Shown: positions 28,019-36,997, numbered from the stretch's first letter. The stretch: DNA of 64,000 nt from W-Chloroflexi-9 sp045863195 (GCA_045863195.1 BTUI01000001.1:186001-250000), one strand, 5' to 3'. Numbers and translations are program-made. The notes: generated by a model from the sequence alone, not told the origin.

Positions 28019-30140
28019 ACTGCACCTCCCTGTCCGGGAAAGCGGGTGGCGCCAGTCCGTCTGCCCGTACTGCGGTGTGGGCTGCGGGCTTTCCGTGCGT
28101 GCGCGCGACGGTGTCGTCGCCGAGGTGCAGGGCGACCGCGGTCACCCGGTGAACGCCGGCCAGCTCTGCGCCAAGGGCGCGCTGCTGGCGCCCGCGATTA
28201 CCACGGACGACCGGCTGCTGTTCCCCCTCGTGCGCTCGCGCGACACCGGCGAGACCACGCGTGTGCACTGGGACGACGCCGTCGAACGCGTCGCCGAGGG
28301 GATACGCAGCGCCGTCGAGCGCTACGGCCCCGACTCGGTGATGTTCTACGGCTCCGGCCAGCTGATGACAGAGGACTATTACCTCTTCGGCAAGCTCGCG
28401 AAGGGCTTCGTCGGCACCAACAACCAGGACACGAACTCGCGCCTGTGTATGGCCAGCGCCGTCGCCGCGTACCAGCTGGCGCTCGGGAAAGACGCACCGC
28501 CGACAGCGTACTCCGACATCGAGGCGGCGAACACCTTCCTGATCGTCGGCGCGAACATGGAGTCCAACCACCCGATCCTGTTCAGCCGCATCAAGGCCCG
28601 CAAGCGTGCCGGCGGCGACCGCGTCAAGGTGATCGTCGTCGACCCGCGGCGCACGAAGACGGCCGAGATCGCGGACATGCACCTCGCACTGCGCCCGGGC
28701 AGCGACGTGTCGCTGCTCAACGCGCTGCTCTACGAGGCGATGCTCGGCGGCTGGGTGGACGGCAAATTCATCCAAGAGCACACCGAAGGGTGGGATCAGT
28801 TCCGCTCAGTCCTGCCACGCTTCCAGGCAGAGCTCGCGGAGCCCGTCACCGGCATCCCCGCGCAGCAGATCATGGACGCCGCGCGCATGTACGCGAGCAA
28901 CGGCCCGGCGCTCACGCTGTGGGCGATGGGCGTCAACCAGAGCACGAGTGGCGTCGACAAGAGCCTGGCGATCATCAACCTCGCGCTGGCGACGGGGAAC
29001 ATTGGTAAGCCGGGGGCCGGTCCGTTCTCGCTCACCGGCCAGGCTAATGCGATGGGCGGCCGCGAGGCCGGCGGGCTCTCCACGAGCCTCCCCGGCCATC
29101 GCCTCGTAGCGAACGCCGCCGACCGCGCGGACATCGAGGCGGCGTGGGGCCGGCCCGCGGGCAGCATCTCGCCACGCACCGGGCTGACTGCCATCGAGAT
29201 GATCGAGGCGCTCGAGCGCGACGAGGTGAAGGTGGTGTGGATCGCCTGCACCAACCCGCTTGTTTCGCTGCCGAACAGCGAGCGCGTACGCGCCGCCCTC
29301 GCGCGCGCCGAGCTGGTGATCGTGCAGGACCCGTACCACCCCACGGAGACGACGCAGGTCGCCGACATTGTGCTGCCCGCCGCGCAGTGGTCGGAGCGCG
29401 AGGGCACGCTCACCAACAGCGAGCGCCGCGTCTGCCTGCTCGAACGCGTGGGCGATCCGCCCGGCGAAGCGCTGGCGGACTGGCAGATCATCTGTAGGGT
29501 CGCCGCCGCACTCGGTTACGGAGAGGCGTTCGACTACGCCTCGAGCGAGGCGATCTTCGATGAGTACCGCGAGCTCACGCGCGGGCGCGACCTCGACATC
29601 ACGGGCATCACCTACGACGCGCTGCGACGCCACCCCGGCATCCAATGGCCATGCGCAGAGGGTACGGAGGCCGGCACGGAGCGCCTCTACACCGACGCGA
29701 CCTTCCCCAGGCCGTCCGGCCGGGCGATCTTCAACGTCCCGCAGGTGCTCGCCGCCGCTGACGAGGTGACGGCGGACTACCCGCTGGTGCTGCTCACCGG
29801 GCGCGTCAAGGACCAGTGGCACACGCGCACGCGCACCGGGAAGGTCGCGAAGCTCAACAAGAGCGAGCCCGCGCCCTTCCTCGAGATCCACCCCGACGAT
29901 GCCCGCGCGCTGCATGTGCGCGGCGGCCAGCAGGTGCGTGTCACCTCGCGACGAGGGACGGCGGAGCTGCCGGCGCGGGTCACCGCGAGCACGCGCCCCG
30001 GGACGGTGTTTGCTGCCTTCCACTGGGGCGCGCTCTGGGGTTCCGGCAGCGTCGCCAACAACGTCACGACCGAGGCGTTCGATCCCCGCTCCAAGCAACC
30101 GGAGCTGAAGTTCGCAGCGGTCCGCATCGAAGCGGTCTAG
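28011..30140 (+). CDS. nasA: assimilatory nitrate reductase catalytic subunit
   Basis: Molybdopterin-bis-MGD enzyme reducing nitrate to nitrite in the cytoplasm. 709 residues, the NarB/NasA length without extra flavin domain. N-terminal cluster motif CPYCGVGCGL ... GQLCAKG, then TNNQDTNSRLCMASAVAAY with the molybdenum-ligand Cys, VGANMESNHPI, and the C-terminal MPT-binding GRVKDQWHTRTRTGK and AFHWG. Starts with GTG, overlapping nirA by 8 bases, so nitrite and nitrate reductases are co-translated. Electrons must come from ferredoxin or another donor; no small subunit is seen. Confidence 0.93.
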   Translation: MPRLHLPVRESGWRQSVCPYCGVGCGLSVRARDGVVAEVQGDRGHPVNAGQLCAKGALLAPAITTDDRLLFPLVRSRDTGETTRVHWDDAVERVAEGIRSAVERYGPDSVMFYGSGQLMTEDYYLFGKLAKGFVGTNNQDTNSRLCMASAVAAYQLALGKDAPPTAYSDIEAANTFLIVGANMESNHPILFSRIKARKRAGGDRVKVIVVDPRRTKTAEIADMHLALRPGSDVSLLNALLYEAMLGGWVDGKFIQEHTEGWDQFRSVLPRFQAELAEPVTGIPAQQIMDAARMYASNGPALTLWAMGVNQSTSGVDKSLAIINLALATGNIGKPGAGPFSLTGQANAMGGREAGGLSTSLPGHRLVANAADRADIEAAWGRPAGSISPRTGLTAIEMIEALERDEVKVVWIACTNPLVSLPNSERVRAALARAELVIVQDPYHPTETTQVADIVLPAAQWSEREGTLTNSERRVCLLERVGDPPGEALADWQIICRVAAALGYGEAFDYASSEAIFDEYRELTRGRDLDITGITYDALRRHPGIQWPCAEGTEAGTERLYTDATFPRPSGRAIFNVPQVLAAADEVTADYPLVLLTGRVKDQWHTRTRTGKVAKLNKSEPAPFLEIHPDDARALHVRGGQQVRVTSRRGTAELPARVTASTRPGTVFAAFHWGALWGSGSVANNVTTEAFDPRSKQPELKFAAVRIEAV

Positions 30141-30155
30141 TCGAGGAGTCGAGGT

Positions 30156-31385
30156 ATGCACCTTCGCGAGTTTCGGAAGGCCGGGAATGGGCGCGTGCTC
30201 CTCGCCGCCTTCCTGTACTTCGATGTCAGCTTCATGGTCTGGGTGCTGCTCGGCGCGCTCGGTAGCTTCATCGCGGAGGACCTCGGGCTGAGCGCCTCGC
30301 AGAAGGGCCTGATCACGGCGATTCCGCTACTCGCCGGCTCCGGGTTCCGCCTCATCCTCGGCCCGCTTAGCGACCACATCGGTTCCCGGCGCGCTGGCCT
30401 GATCGGGCTCTCGCTCACTGTCGTGCCGCTGCTCTACGGCTGGCTGTTCGCCCAGTCGCTGTCCGACGTGGTGGTCGTCGGCCTGATGCTCGGCGTGGCC
30501 GGCGCAAGCTTCGCGGTCGCACTGCCGCTTGCGAGCCGGTGGTACCCACCGGAGCACCAGGGACTGGCGATGGGACTCGCCGGCGCCGGGAACAGCGGCA
30601 CCGTGATCGCGTCGCTGATCGCTCCGCGCCTCGCGCAGCAGATCGGATGGCAGCCCGTCCTCGGCGTGATGCTCATCCCAGTGCTCTTCACGTTCGCGGC
30701 CTTCTTCCTGCTCGCGAAGGACAGTCCGAATCACCCCCCGCCGCCGAAGCTGTCAGCCTACCTCGGCGGCCTGCGCCGCCGCGAGACGCTCTGGCTGTGC
30801 CTGCTGTACAGCGTCACCTTTGGCGGCTTCGTCGGTCTCTCGAGCTACCTCGCGATCTTCTTCCGGGACGAGTACGGCATCTCGAAGGTGCTCGCTGGTG
30901 ACCTGACGGCGCTCTGTGTCTTCTCCGGCAGCCTGCTGCGTCCGGTGGGCGGTGCGATCTCCGACCGCCTCGGCGGGACGCGCGTCCTCACCGGCCTGCT
31001 TGCCGTGATCGCAACGCTCGCGATCGGGCTCGCGCTTCTGCCGCCACTCTGGCTCGTCGTCCCGCTGCTGATCATCACGATGGCCACGCTGGGCATGGGC
31101 AACGGCGCGGTGTTCCAGGTCATCCCACAGTTGTTCCGTCGTGAGATCGGAGTCATTACCGGTCTCGTGGGAGCGGCCGGCGGCATCGGGGGCTTCTACT
31201 TACCGACGGTGCTCGGGTCGCTCAAGGAGGTCACGGGCAGCTTCGGACCGGGCTTCGCAGTGTTCGCCTGCACAGCGGTCATGGGTCTCGTCCTGCTGCG
31301 TGTCGCCGCGAGCCGGCTTACCGTGGGCGTTCCCGCGCCGCACGAACGGCAGGCCGTCGCGGTCGCGGCGGAGAGCGCCTCATAG
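30156..31385 (+). CDS. narK: nitrate/nitrite MFS transporter
   Basis: Major facilitator protein of the nitrate porter family, about 12 membrane helices in 409 residues. VWVLLGALGSFIAEDLGLSASQKGLITAIP is the NarK-type first loop, and GLAGAGNSGTVIASLIAPRLA is the nitrate signature. GAAGGIGGFYLPTVLGSLK is the second one. It follows nasA by 15 bases with GAGGAG upstream of ATG, so it closes the nirA-nasA-narK operon and brings nitrate in. Confidence 0.92.
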   Translation: MHLREFRKAGNGRVLLAAFLYFDVSFMVWVLLGALGSFIAEDLGLSASQKGLITAIPLLAGSGFRLILGPLSDHIGSRRAGLIGLSLTVVPLLYGWLFAQSLSDVVVVGLMLGVAGASFAVALPLASRWYPPEHQGLAMGLAGAGNSGTVIASLIAPRLAQQIGWQPVLGVMLIPVLFTFAAFFLLAKDSPNHPPPPKLSAYLGGLRRRETLWLCLLYSVTFGGFVGLSSYLAIFFRDEYGISKVLAGDLTALCVFSGSLLRPVGGAISDRLGGTRVLTGLLAVIATLAIGLALLPPLWLVVPLLIITMATLGMGNGAVFQVIPQLFRREIGVITGLVGAAGGIGGFYLPTVLGSLKEVTGSFGPGFAVFACTAVMGLVLLRVAASRLTVGVPAPHERQAVAVAAESAS

Positions 31386-31841
31386 CGTAGCTCCAGGCAG
31401 CTGGGGCTGTCGGGCTGCGTCGCTCGGGGTCTCGCACGGGGCGCCTCGAGGCACCCGCTGCGCTGCTGGACGCAGAGCGCTCCGACATCTCTCTTGTAGA
31501 CACCAGCGATGGGGATGCCATCTCGCGTCGGCCGCGGAGTGACCTTGGAGCGCGGGTAGGACAGATGCCTCAACGGATGTTGACATACAAGCCCGTTCCC
31601 TGGGCATGGGGGCATGCCTCAGGCGTCTCGTCTAGATCTCGAGCGGCGAGCCGCGGGTCACGTCCTCCTGATTGGCGTACTTCGATTCATGTTCTGATGG
31701 GGATCGTGGCAAGGTGCCAGCGGGTGTAGGGGACGTCGGTGGCGGGATTCGGCCGCACCGAGCCTTCGTGGTCGGGGGGAATGACTGTAGGCCGTGCTTA
31801 CACCCTGCGCATCAGCATCTGCCTGTGGCCGAGCCGACCGC
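31386..31841. other. convergent intergenic stretch
   Basis: Some 455 bases between the ends of narK and the CDF gene, both of which stop here. I find no supportable gene, tRNA or clear terminator. A lone TTGACA at 31580 has no partner -10. Confidence 0.4.
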
Positions 31842-32951
31842 TCAGGGGTGCCGGACCTCGTGGTCGACTCGATCCGCGAGGCGAACCTCGACCGTCACGT
31901 CACGTGCTCCGGGAACCCGACCGAGTATCGCCTGGCGCACACGGTCAGCGAGTTGGCTCGCTTCGGCGACGCGGATGTCCTCAGACACGGACACGACGCC
32001 ATCGACGTGCAGCCGGTGACCGACCCAGCGCATGCGGAGCGACTCCAACCGGGCCACCCCAGATACACCCGCGACCGCCGCTTCGGCCCGGTCGAGAAGC
32101 GCGGGATCAACGGCGTCCATCATCCGGCGGTAGATGGCGACCGAGGTGTCCTTGAGCATCGCGAGGATGAGCGCGCTGATGAGGAGGCCGACAACGGCAT
32201 CGGCCTGTTCGAATCCGGCCAGCACCCCCACCGCACCGCCCGCCACCGCCACCGAGGTGAGGGCGTCCGTCCGCGCGTGCACGCCGTCGGCGATCAGCGC
32301 CTCTGACCCGATCTGCCTGCCGACTCTGACGCGGTAGCGGGCGACAAACTCGTTCCCGGCTGCACCGAGCAGTCCGGCCACGAGCACCCAGCCGGGGAAG
32401 TCGATGGCGCGCGGATGGATGAGGCGGTCCACCGACTCCCATGTGGCGAGTCCGGCGGAGCCGGCGATTATCACGATCACAAAGAGGCCGGCAAGGTCCT
32501 CCGCGCGGCGGTAGCCGTACGTGTAGCGCCGAGTCGGGGCGCGGCGGCCCAGGGAGAACGCGATCCAGAGGGGGATCGAGGTCGAGGCATCAGCAAAGTT
32601 GTGGATCGTGTCCGCGGCCAGTGCGACCGACCCGGTGAACATCACGACGGCCAACTGGAGTAGGGCCGTCACGCCGAGGGCGAGCAGGCTGACCTTGACC
32701 GCTCGGATGCCCTCGGCGCTGGCTTCGAGGGCGGGATCGATCGAATCATTCGCGTCGTGACTGTGAGGGCGGAAGAAGTCGCTCAGCCATCCACGGACGC
32801 CACTGCGGTGGTCGTGCGCGTGACCATGCTGGTCGTGGTGTGGATGGGGATGCATGGGCTCAGCGTGGTTGTGGTCGTGCGTACCAGGGTGATGGTCCTG
32901 CCCGTGACCGCCGTGTCGGTGCTCAGACATCGCGGGCTGCTCCTCGCTCAC
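31842..32951 (-). CDS. CDF-family metal exporter with His-rich N terminus
   Basis: Cation diffusion facilitator, 369 residues. The first 50 residues hold about 20 His (HRHGGHGQDHHPGTHDHNH and onward), a likely metal chaperone tail. Six helices follow; the transport site reads HNFAD in helix 2 and HARTD in helix 5, an HD-HD pattern typical of zinc-preferring members. YGYRRAEDLAGL is the family signature. GTG 32951 overlaps the stop of the ArsR gene and has GGAGGA five bases before it; an ATG seven codons later is also possible. Cobalt export is possible given the cobalt-rich window, but the site favours zinc. Confidence 0.9.
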   Translation of the reverse strand: MSEEQPAMSEHRHGGHGQDHHPGTHDHNHAEPMHPHPHHDQHGHAHDHRSGVRGWLSDFFRPHSHDANDSIDPALEASAEGIRAVKVSLLALGVTALLQLAVVMFTGSVALAADTIHNFADASTSIPLWIAFSLGRRAPTRRYTYGYRRAEDLAGLFVIVIIAGSAGLATWESVDRLIHPRAIDFPGWVLVAGLLGAAGNEFVARYRVRVGRQIGSEALIADGVHARTDALTSVAVAGGAVGVLAGFEQADAVVGLLISALILAMLKDTSVAIYRRMMDAVDPALLDRAEAAVAGVSGVARLESLRMRWVGHRLHVDGVVSVSEDIRVAEASQLADRVRQAILGRVPGARDVTVEVRLADRVDHEVRHP

Positions 32952-33307
32952 TCCTGTCCTCCGACCACTCGCAGCGACGTCACTGTCCCTGTGGCATGCT
33001 CGATGTGCGAGATCGCATCGCGGACGAGCTGCCGCACGTGCTCGTTTTCGACGCGGTAGAACACGCGGGCGCCGTCGCGGCGCGTGCGGACGAGGCGGGC
33101 CATCCGGAGCTTCGCGAGGTGCTGCGACACGGAGGTGGGGGACTTCCCGACCGCCTGCGCCAGGTCGTTCACTGCGAGCTCGTCGTCGAGCATGGCCCAG
33201 AGCAGGCGGATGCGCGTGGCGTCCGCAAGCATGCGGAACACTTCGACGGCGAGGTCAACCTGCTCGTCCGGGATGTGCCCTGAGGTGATATGCGCATCTG
33301 CGGACAT
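32948..33307 (-). CDS. ArsR/SmtB-family metal-sensing repressor (CzrA-like)
   Basis: A 119-residue winged-helix repressor: VFRMLADATRIRLLWAML, then recognition helix KSPTSVSQHLAKLRMARLV and wing TRRDGARVFYRV. The arsenic-type ELCVCDL motif is absent (ELAVNDL). Its last helix NEHVRQLVRDAISHIEH reproduces the alpha-5 zinc site of CzrA/SmtB (His-x10-His-x2-His), with Asn where CzrA has Asp. It is the first gene before the CDF exporter and shares a stop/start with it. ATG 33307 is chosen because the domain begins just after it and an inverted repeat covers the start. Confidence 0.9.
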   Translation of the reverse strand: MSADAHITSGHIPDEQVDLAVEVFRMLADATRIRLLWAMLDDELAVNDLAQAVGKSPTSVSQHLAKLRMARLVRTRRDGARVFYRVENEHVRQLVRDAISHIEHATGTVTSLRVVGGQE

Positions 33308-33317
33308 ATGCAGATAT
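33288..33317. promoter_or_regulatory. imperfect 30-bp palindrome over the arsR start (putative operator)
   Basis: Half-sites ATATNNGCATNTG face each other in 30 bases that include the arsR ATG (33305-33307). About two thirds of positions are symmetric. Placement on the repressor's own start is what autoregulated SmtB/CzrA sites look like. Confidence 0.55.
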
Positions 33318-33734
33318 TGAGTGTTCCAGGCCGTCTGGGCAAGCGGTGCGTTCAGACGGTGCGTTCTCGTATGCGCGCGCTCCAGTCCAGGGTGGCCTGC
33401 TGTAAGGCGCAGCGGCTGCCGGCCTTCGGGGAACGGCTGAGCGTGGACGAGATCGTCGCCGCGCTCGCCCACATCAGGTCGTTGTGGGGGGACGATGAGC
33501 GCGCTCACCAGGAGGCGTTGCCCTAACCGAAGGGGCAGACCTGCGGTAGCCCTCCGTGATCGAAGAGGTTGCCGGTGCCACGGTCTTGTGGAGCCTCCCG
33601 TGCTTGGACCGCCCAGTCCGCCAGTTCGTCCGCGCGTTGTCCGTCACTGGTCGCCGTAAGGCGGATCGTTCACGACGAATAGCATCCGCCCATCGCGATG
33701 GTCCCTCTACTCTCGAGTCATCGTTCGGTGACGG
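33318..33734. other. intergenic stretch between the metal and sulfide operons
   Basis: About 415 bases upstream of arsR (minus strand) and downstream of the cytochrome c gene. No gene that I can support; it should hold the arsR promoter. Confidence 0.35.
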
Positions 33735-34212
33735 TCATTCCTGGAGCGACCGCAGGTAGCTGGCGAGGGCAGAGAGGTCGCGGTCACTGAGTTGCCAGCG
33801 GGGCATCACGTCGCTGAGCGGCTCGCCATCCGGGTGCAGGCCATCCACGACAGCCCCGCGGAACGTGGCGAGATCATATGTAGCGCTCGCCCCGTGTCCG
33901 CCCTCGGCCTCTGCCATCAGCGTCGACCATCGGATGTCGGGAGCGTCCATGACAAGCATGTGCATCCGGTGCTGGCCCCCCTCCGCGTTGCCGCCGTGGC
34001 AGGAGGCACAGTTCAGTCCTCCCGCCATCGTGAGCCCCGACGTCGCTCCGCCTGCATACGCGATCCGCTGCCCCTCTTCGTTACGGCCGGTGAAGTAGAT
34101 GCGCTCCCCGTTCGTTTCGAAGCGGTGGTCAAGGGTGCTACCGGCCACTGCTAGCGCAATGCCAACGACCACCACCAGGGCACCAACCGACGGGGATGAC
34201 CCACGAGCGCAT
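33735..34212 (-). CDS. membrane-anchored monoheme cytochrome c, start region frameshifted
   Basis: The body (33735-34175) carries one heme-binding CASCH after GATSGLTMAGGLN, and ends in MPRWQLSDRDLSALASYLRSLQE, where the Met is the likely axial ligand. The natural start is ATG 34212, six bases after AGGAGG, giving MRSWVIPVGW; but that frame must shift by one base near 34178 to join LVVVVGIALAVAGSTL, the membrane anchor. Either a one-base change (extra C in CCC) or a sequencing error broke the gene, or a GTG at 34175 is used with a short anchor. Last gene of the sulfide operon; a small electron carrier for it. Confidence 0.7.
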
Positions 34213-34236
34213 ATGGGGCCTCCTACCTTGGCTGGT

Positions 34237-34584
34237 TCAGGATTCGAAGTCGCGTCTCATCTGCTGGTACTGCTCACGGGTGATCTCACCGCGCGCGTAG
34301 CGCGCGTCCAGGATGTCCCTTGCACTGGGTGGTCCAGACGGAGGCGGTGCCGAAGCGATGCGACCGAACGCCCACCACACCATCGCCCCGATGCCGCCGA
34401 CCACCAGCACCGTGGAGAGCATGCCGAGGACGGCGCGCCACGGGTCCCAGCGGTCCCACCCGTCGACGGGCCCCCAGCCGCCCATCATCCCCATGCCGCC
34501 CCCCATCATCATTCCGCCCCACAGCAGGGGCAGCGTGATGAGCACGACGACCACGATGAGGATGCTGCGCCCGGTGTCATTCAT
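34237..34584 (-). CDS. SHOCT-domain membrane protein, Met/Gly-rich
   Basis: 115 residues: N-terminal membrane helix SILIVVVVLITLPLLWG, a Met/Gly-rich loop GGMMMGGGMGMMGGWG, a second helix AVLGMLSTVLVVGGIGAMVWWAF, and a C-terminal SHOCT motif ARDILDARYARGEITREQYQQMRRDF. SHOCT tails mediate oligomer or partner contacts. Met-rich loops can hold copper(I), but that is a guess. ATG 34584 with GAAGGG before it is preferred to the upstream in-frame ATG 34626. Lies 24 bases before the cytochrome start. Confidence 0.75.
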   Translation of the reverse strand: MNDTGRSILIVVVVLITLPLLWGGMMMGGGMGMMGGWGPVDGWDRWDPWRAVLGMLSTVLVVGGIGAMVWWAFGRIASAPPPSGPPSARDILDARYARGEITREQYQQMRRDFES

Positions 34585-34626
34585 CGAACCCTTCTTCTCC
34601 GCGACGCGGTCGCGGCCGTTCAGCAT

Positions 34627-35781
34627 TCAGACCCAGCGCCGCAGCCAGTACTGCGCGAAGGCGACCTTGCCGAGGTGCCAGGTCCGCCCTGGCCGCTGGA
34701 AGGCCACCTGCGGGCTGGGTGACGCGAAGAAGTCGCCTCGCGCCAGTCCGGCCTTGCCGCCTCCCACCTCGAGGAAGCACGTCCCGTGGCCGTCGAACTC
34801 GGCTTCACTGACGTCACCCTCGATCCGCCGGGCGATGTTCTCGGCGGCGACCTCGGCCTCCCCATGGGCGAACACCCCCGCCTTCGGGAGCATCATCCCG
34901 TTCTCCAGCGGAATGCCGGTCACGTCGCCGATCGCGTACACGTTTCCGGCGCGCGTCCGCAGCGAGGCCCGGTCGACGGCGATCCACCCCGCAGTGTTCG
35001 TCAGGCCCGTGGCCGCGACGGCTGCTGGTGGGCGGTGGGGCGGGATCACGACCGCGAGGTCATACGGGACGGCGTCGCCATTGATCGTCATGGCCCCACG
35101 CTCGACTGCACTCGGCGTCGAGCGCGGATGGAACGTGATCGAACGGGCGGCCAGCTCGGCGGCGACGCTGTACCCCGCGTGCGGGCCGGCGACCGGCATC
35201 GGGAGCGGCTCAGGGCTGTACATGTCGACCGTCGACGCTTCGCGGAGCCCACGGTCACGCAGGTACCCGTCGATCAGCATCGCCGTCTCGTACGGGGCGG
35301 CTGGGCATCGGTAGGGGAGCGACGCGATCGCCACTACGACGCGCCCGCCGCCGAAGTCAGTGAGAGCATCCCGCAGCCGCGTGGCGGCGGGAAGGTCATA
35401 GGGGTGGTGTGCATATTCCGCCGCCCCCGTCAGCAGGGTCGGGTCATGCTCGGCACCCAGCGCGATGACCAGGTAGTCGTATTCGATGGGATTGCCGTCC
35501 GTCTGCACGGTCGACTGGTCGGTGTCGATCCCGGTGACCGTCGCCTGGACGACCTCGATGTCGCGGCGGAGCAGCTTCGCGAAGTCCCTCGTGATCGCCT
35601 CCGGGCGGCGCGTGCCGACCATCAGCCACAGCAGCGACGGCGAGAAGGTGTACGAGGGCGCCCGCTCGACGACCACGACCCGTGCGCGGCCACCGAGGCG
35701 TTCCTTGAGTCGGGTCGCCGCCACCTGCCCGCCGATGCCGCCGCCGAGCACCACGATGGTCTGAGGGGTTGTCATGGTCAT
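34627..35781 (-). CDS. sulfide:quinone oxidoreductase-like flavoprotein
   Basis: 384 residues of the SQR/FCSD family, which oxidise sulfide and pass electrons to quinone or cytochrome c. IVVLGGGIGGQVAATRLKE binds FAD; YTFSPSLLWLMVG and YDYLVIALGAEHDP follow; VYAIGDVTGIPL is the second FAD contact; the C terminus HLGKVAFAQYWLRRWV is the membrane-associating end. Two Cys (in YRCPAAPYE and GTCFLEVGG) match family positions; a third canonical one is not obvious. Seventeen bases behind dsrE in an operon with a persulfide-type regulator. Substrate inferred, not proven. Confidence 0.82.
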   Translation of the reverse strand: MTMTTPQTIVVLGGGIGGQVAATRLKERLGGRARVVVVERAPSYTFSPSLLWLMVGTRRPEAITRDFAKLLRRDIEVVQATVTGIDTDQSTVQTDGNPIEYDYLVIALGAEHDPTLLTGAAEYAHHPYDLPAATRLRDALTDFGGGRVVVAIASLPYRCPAAPYETAMLIDGYLRDRGLREASTVDMYSPEPLPMPVAGPHAGYSVAAELAARSITFHPRSTPSAVERGAMTINGDAVPYDLAVVIPPHRPPAAVAATGLTNTAGWIAVDRASLRTRAGNVYAIGDVTGIPLENGMMLPKAGVFAHGEAEVAAENIARRIEGDVSEAEFDGHGTCFLEVGGGKAGLARGDFFASPSPQVAFQRPGRTWHLGKVAFAQYWLRRWV

Positions 35782-35798
35782 GGCTGCTGCTCTCGTCC

Positions 35799-36221
35799 CT
35801 AGAACGTCACGACGCGGTCGCTGTCCGCGACCCAGTGGGCAAGGTCCGCCATCGTCGCCATCGGTGTCTCCGGCATGACCTCACCGCTGTGCAAGCCGCA
35901 GCGGTTCACACAGGTCGTGCAGACCTTCACCCGGCCACCCTTCGGCAGGAGACCGCGCAGCATCGCCTGCAGGTCGAACTCGCTGCCCTCCGGCATCGTC
36001 CCCTGCCGGACGAGGTCGGTGGCGTCGTTCATCACAAAGACCCGTACGGAGACGCCCTGCTGCTGCAGGGCCGTCCCGAGGCGCAGGGCGTTCCACGTCG
36101 TGTCCCCGTCAAAGGGCGAGTGACTGAGGATGATGAGCACGCTCTCAGCGCGGGCGGGCTTCAGTGCGTGCCTCACGCGCTCGATGACTGCTCCCGGGTG
36201 CATGACTTGCTGGATGCTCAT
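35799..36221 (-). CDS. DsrE-family sulfur-handling protein
   Basis: 140 residues of the DsrE/F fold: SVLIILSHSPFDGDTTWNALRLGTALQQQG opens it and VRVFVMNDATDLV follows. A Cys-rich loop VCTTCVNRCGLHSGE (CX2CX3C) is where sulfane sulfur would be bound and passed on. ATG 36221 overlaps the regulator's stop as ATGA, so the frame open further upstream belongs to that gene. Likely relays sulfur between a rhodanese and the SQR-like enzyme. Confidence 0.82.
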   Translation of the reverse strand: MSIQQVMHPGAVIERVRHALKPARAESVLIILSHSPFDGDTTWNALRLGTALQQQGVSVRVFVMNDATDLVRQGTMPEGSEFDLQAMLRGLLPKGGRVKVCTTCVNRCGLHSGEVMPETPMATMADLAHWVADSDRVVTF

Positions 36222-36874
36222 GCGGGCATTCCTTCCTCGACGGGCCGCCCCGCCGCCTTCCACTCCGGGAATCCATCAGCCAGCCGCAGCGCCCGGACCC
36301 CGTGCGCCCGAAGCTCGCTCACCGCCTCCGCGGAGAGGAAGCAATACGGGCCTCGGCAGTAGGCGACAATTTCGCGGTCGGTCGGCAGGTCCGGCAGGCG
36401 GTCACGCAACTCTGGCAAGGGCACGGAGATCGCCCCCGGCAGGTGACCGGCCCGATATTCCGGCGCCGGCCGGACGTCAATGAGTAGCACGTCACCTGTG
36501 TCGAGGCGGCGGCGTAGTTCCTCCTGGTCGACCGGTTCGAGTGGGTCGGCGTGCGAGAAGGCAGCCTCGACCGCCTGGTCGACTTCTCCGAACCGCTCCC
36601 TCGTCAGGTCGCGCAACGCGAACCAGAACCGGAGCACGGAGTCGTCGGCCAGCCGGTAGTAGAGGCGTGGGGGTACGCGCCGGGACTGCACGAGCCGCGC
36701 CTCTGCCAGCAGCTTTAGCTGCCGTGACGCGTTCGGGACGGTGAGGTCAGCCGCCCGCGCGAGCTCCTCGACCGTCTGCTCACCCTGCGCGAGGCGGTCG
36801 ACCAACCGGAGGCGGCTCGCCGTAGAGAGGGCGGAGGCAACGGCCGCGAACTGATCGGAGACATCTACTTGCAT
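36218..36874 (-). CDS. ArsR-type repressor fused to a rhodanese domain
   Basis: 218 residues. Residues 1 to about 110 form an ArsR winged helix (ALSTASRLRLVDRLAQGEQTVEELARAADLTVPNASRQ); residues about 115-215 form a rhodanese with IDVRPAPEYRAGHLPGAISVP and active-site loop YCRGPYCFLS. The DNA-binding half has no Cys, so sensing probably goes through the rhodanese Cys, unlike SqrR/BigR with Cys in the helix bundle. First gene of the sulfide operon; ATG 36874 lies inside a pair of inverted repeats. Confidence 0.88.
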   Translation of the reverse strand: MQVDVSDQFAAVASALSTASRLRLVDRLAQGEQTVEELARAADLTVPNASRQLKLLAEARLVQSRRVPPRLYYRLADDSVLRFWFALRDLTRERFGEVDQAVEAAFSHADPLEPVDQEELRRRLDTGDVLLIDVRPAPEYRAGHLPGAISVPLPELRDRLPDLPTDREIVAYCRGPYCFLSAEAVSELRAHGVRALRLADGFPEWKAAGRPVEEGMPA

Positions 36875-36892
36875 AGTCGAGCAAGTATGCAA
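36866..36892. promoter_or_regulatory. interleaved inverted repeats over the rhodanese-ArsR start (putative operator)
   Basis: Two perfect seven-base inverted repeats interlock: TACTTGC (36866) with GCAAGTA (36881), and TTGCATA (36870) with TATGCAA (36886). The start codon (36872-36874) is inside. Autoregulation is expected. GCATA/TATGC words also occur in the operator-like site at 33288, though the two regulators sense different things. Confidence 0.6.
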
Positions 36893-36997
36893 TGGTTTGG
36901 GATGTCGCGCAAGCACTCCGTACGGCGGTCCGGCCGAGCTCTAGTGTTGAGTCCCGCCGGGGCCAGGTGGCATGGCCGTGGGCGTTTCCGAGGTGAT

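Noticed and set aside
31580..31585. perfect TTGACA -35 box after narK
   Set aside because: No -10 at 16-18 bases and no gene downstream in that direction; likely chance.
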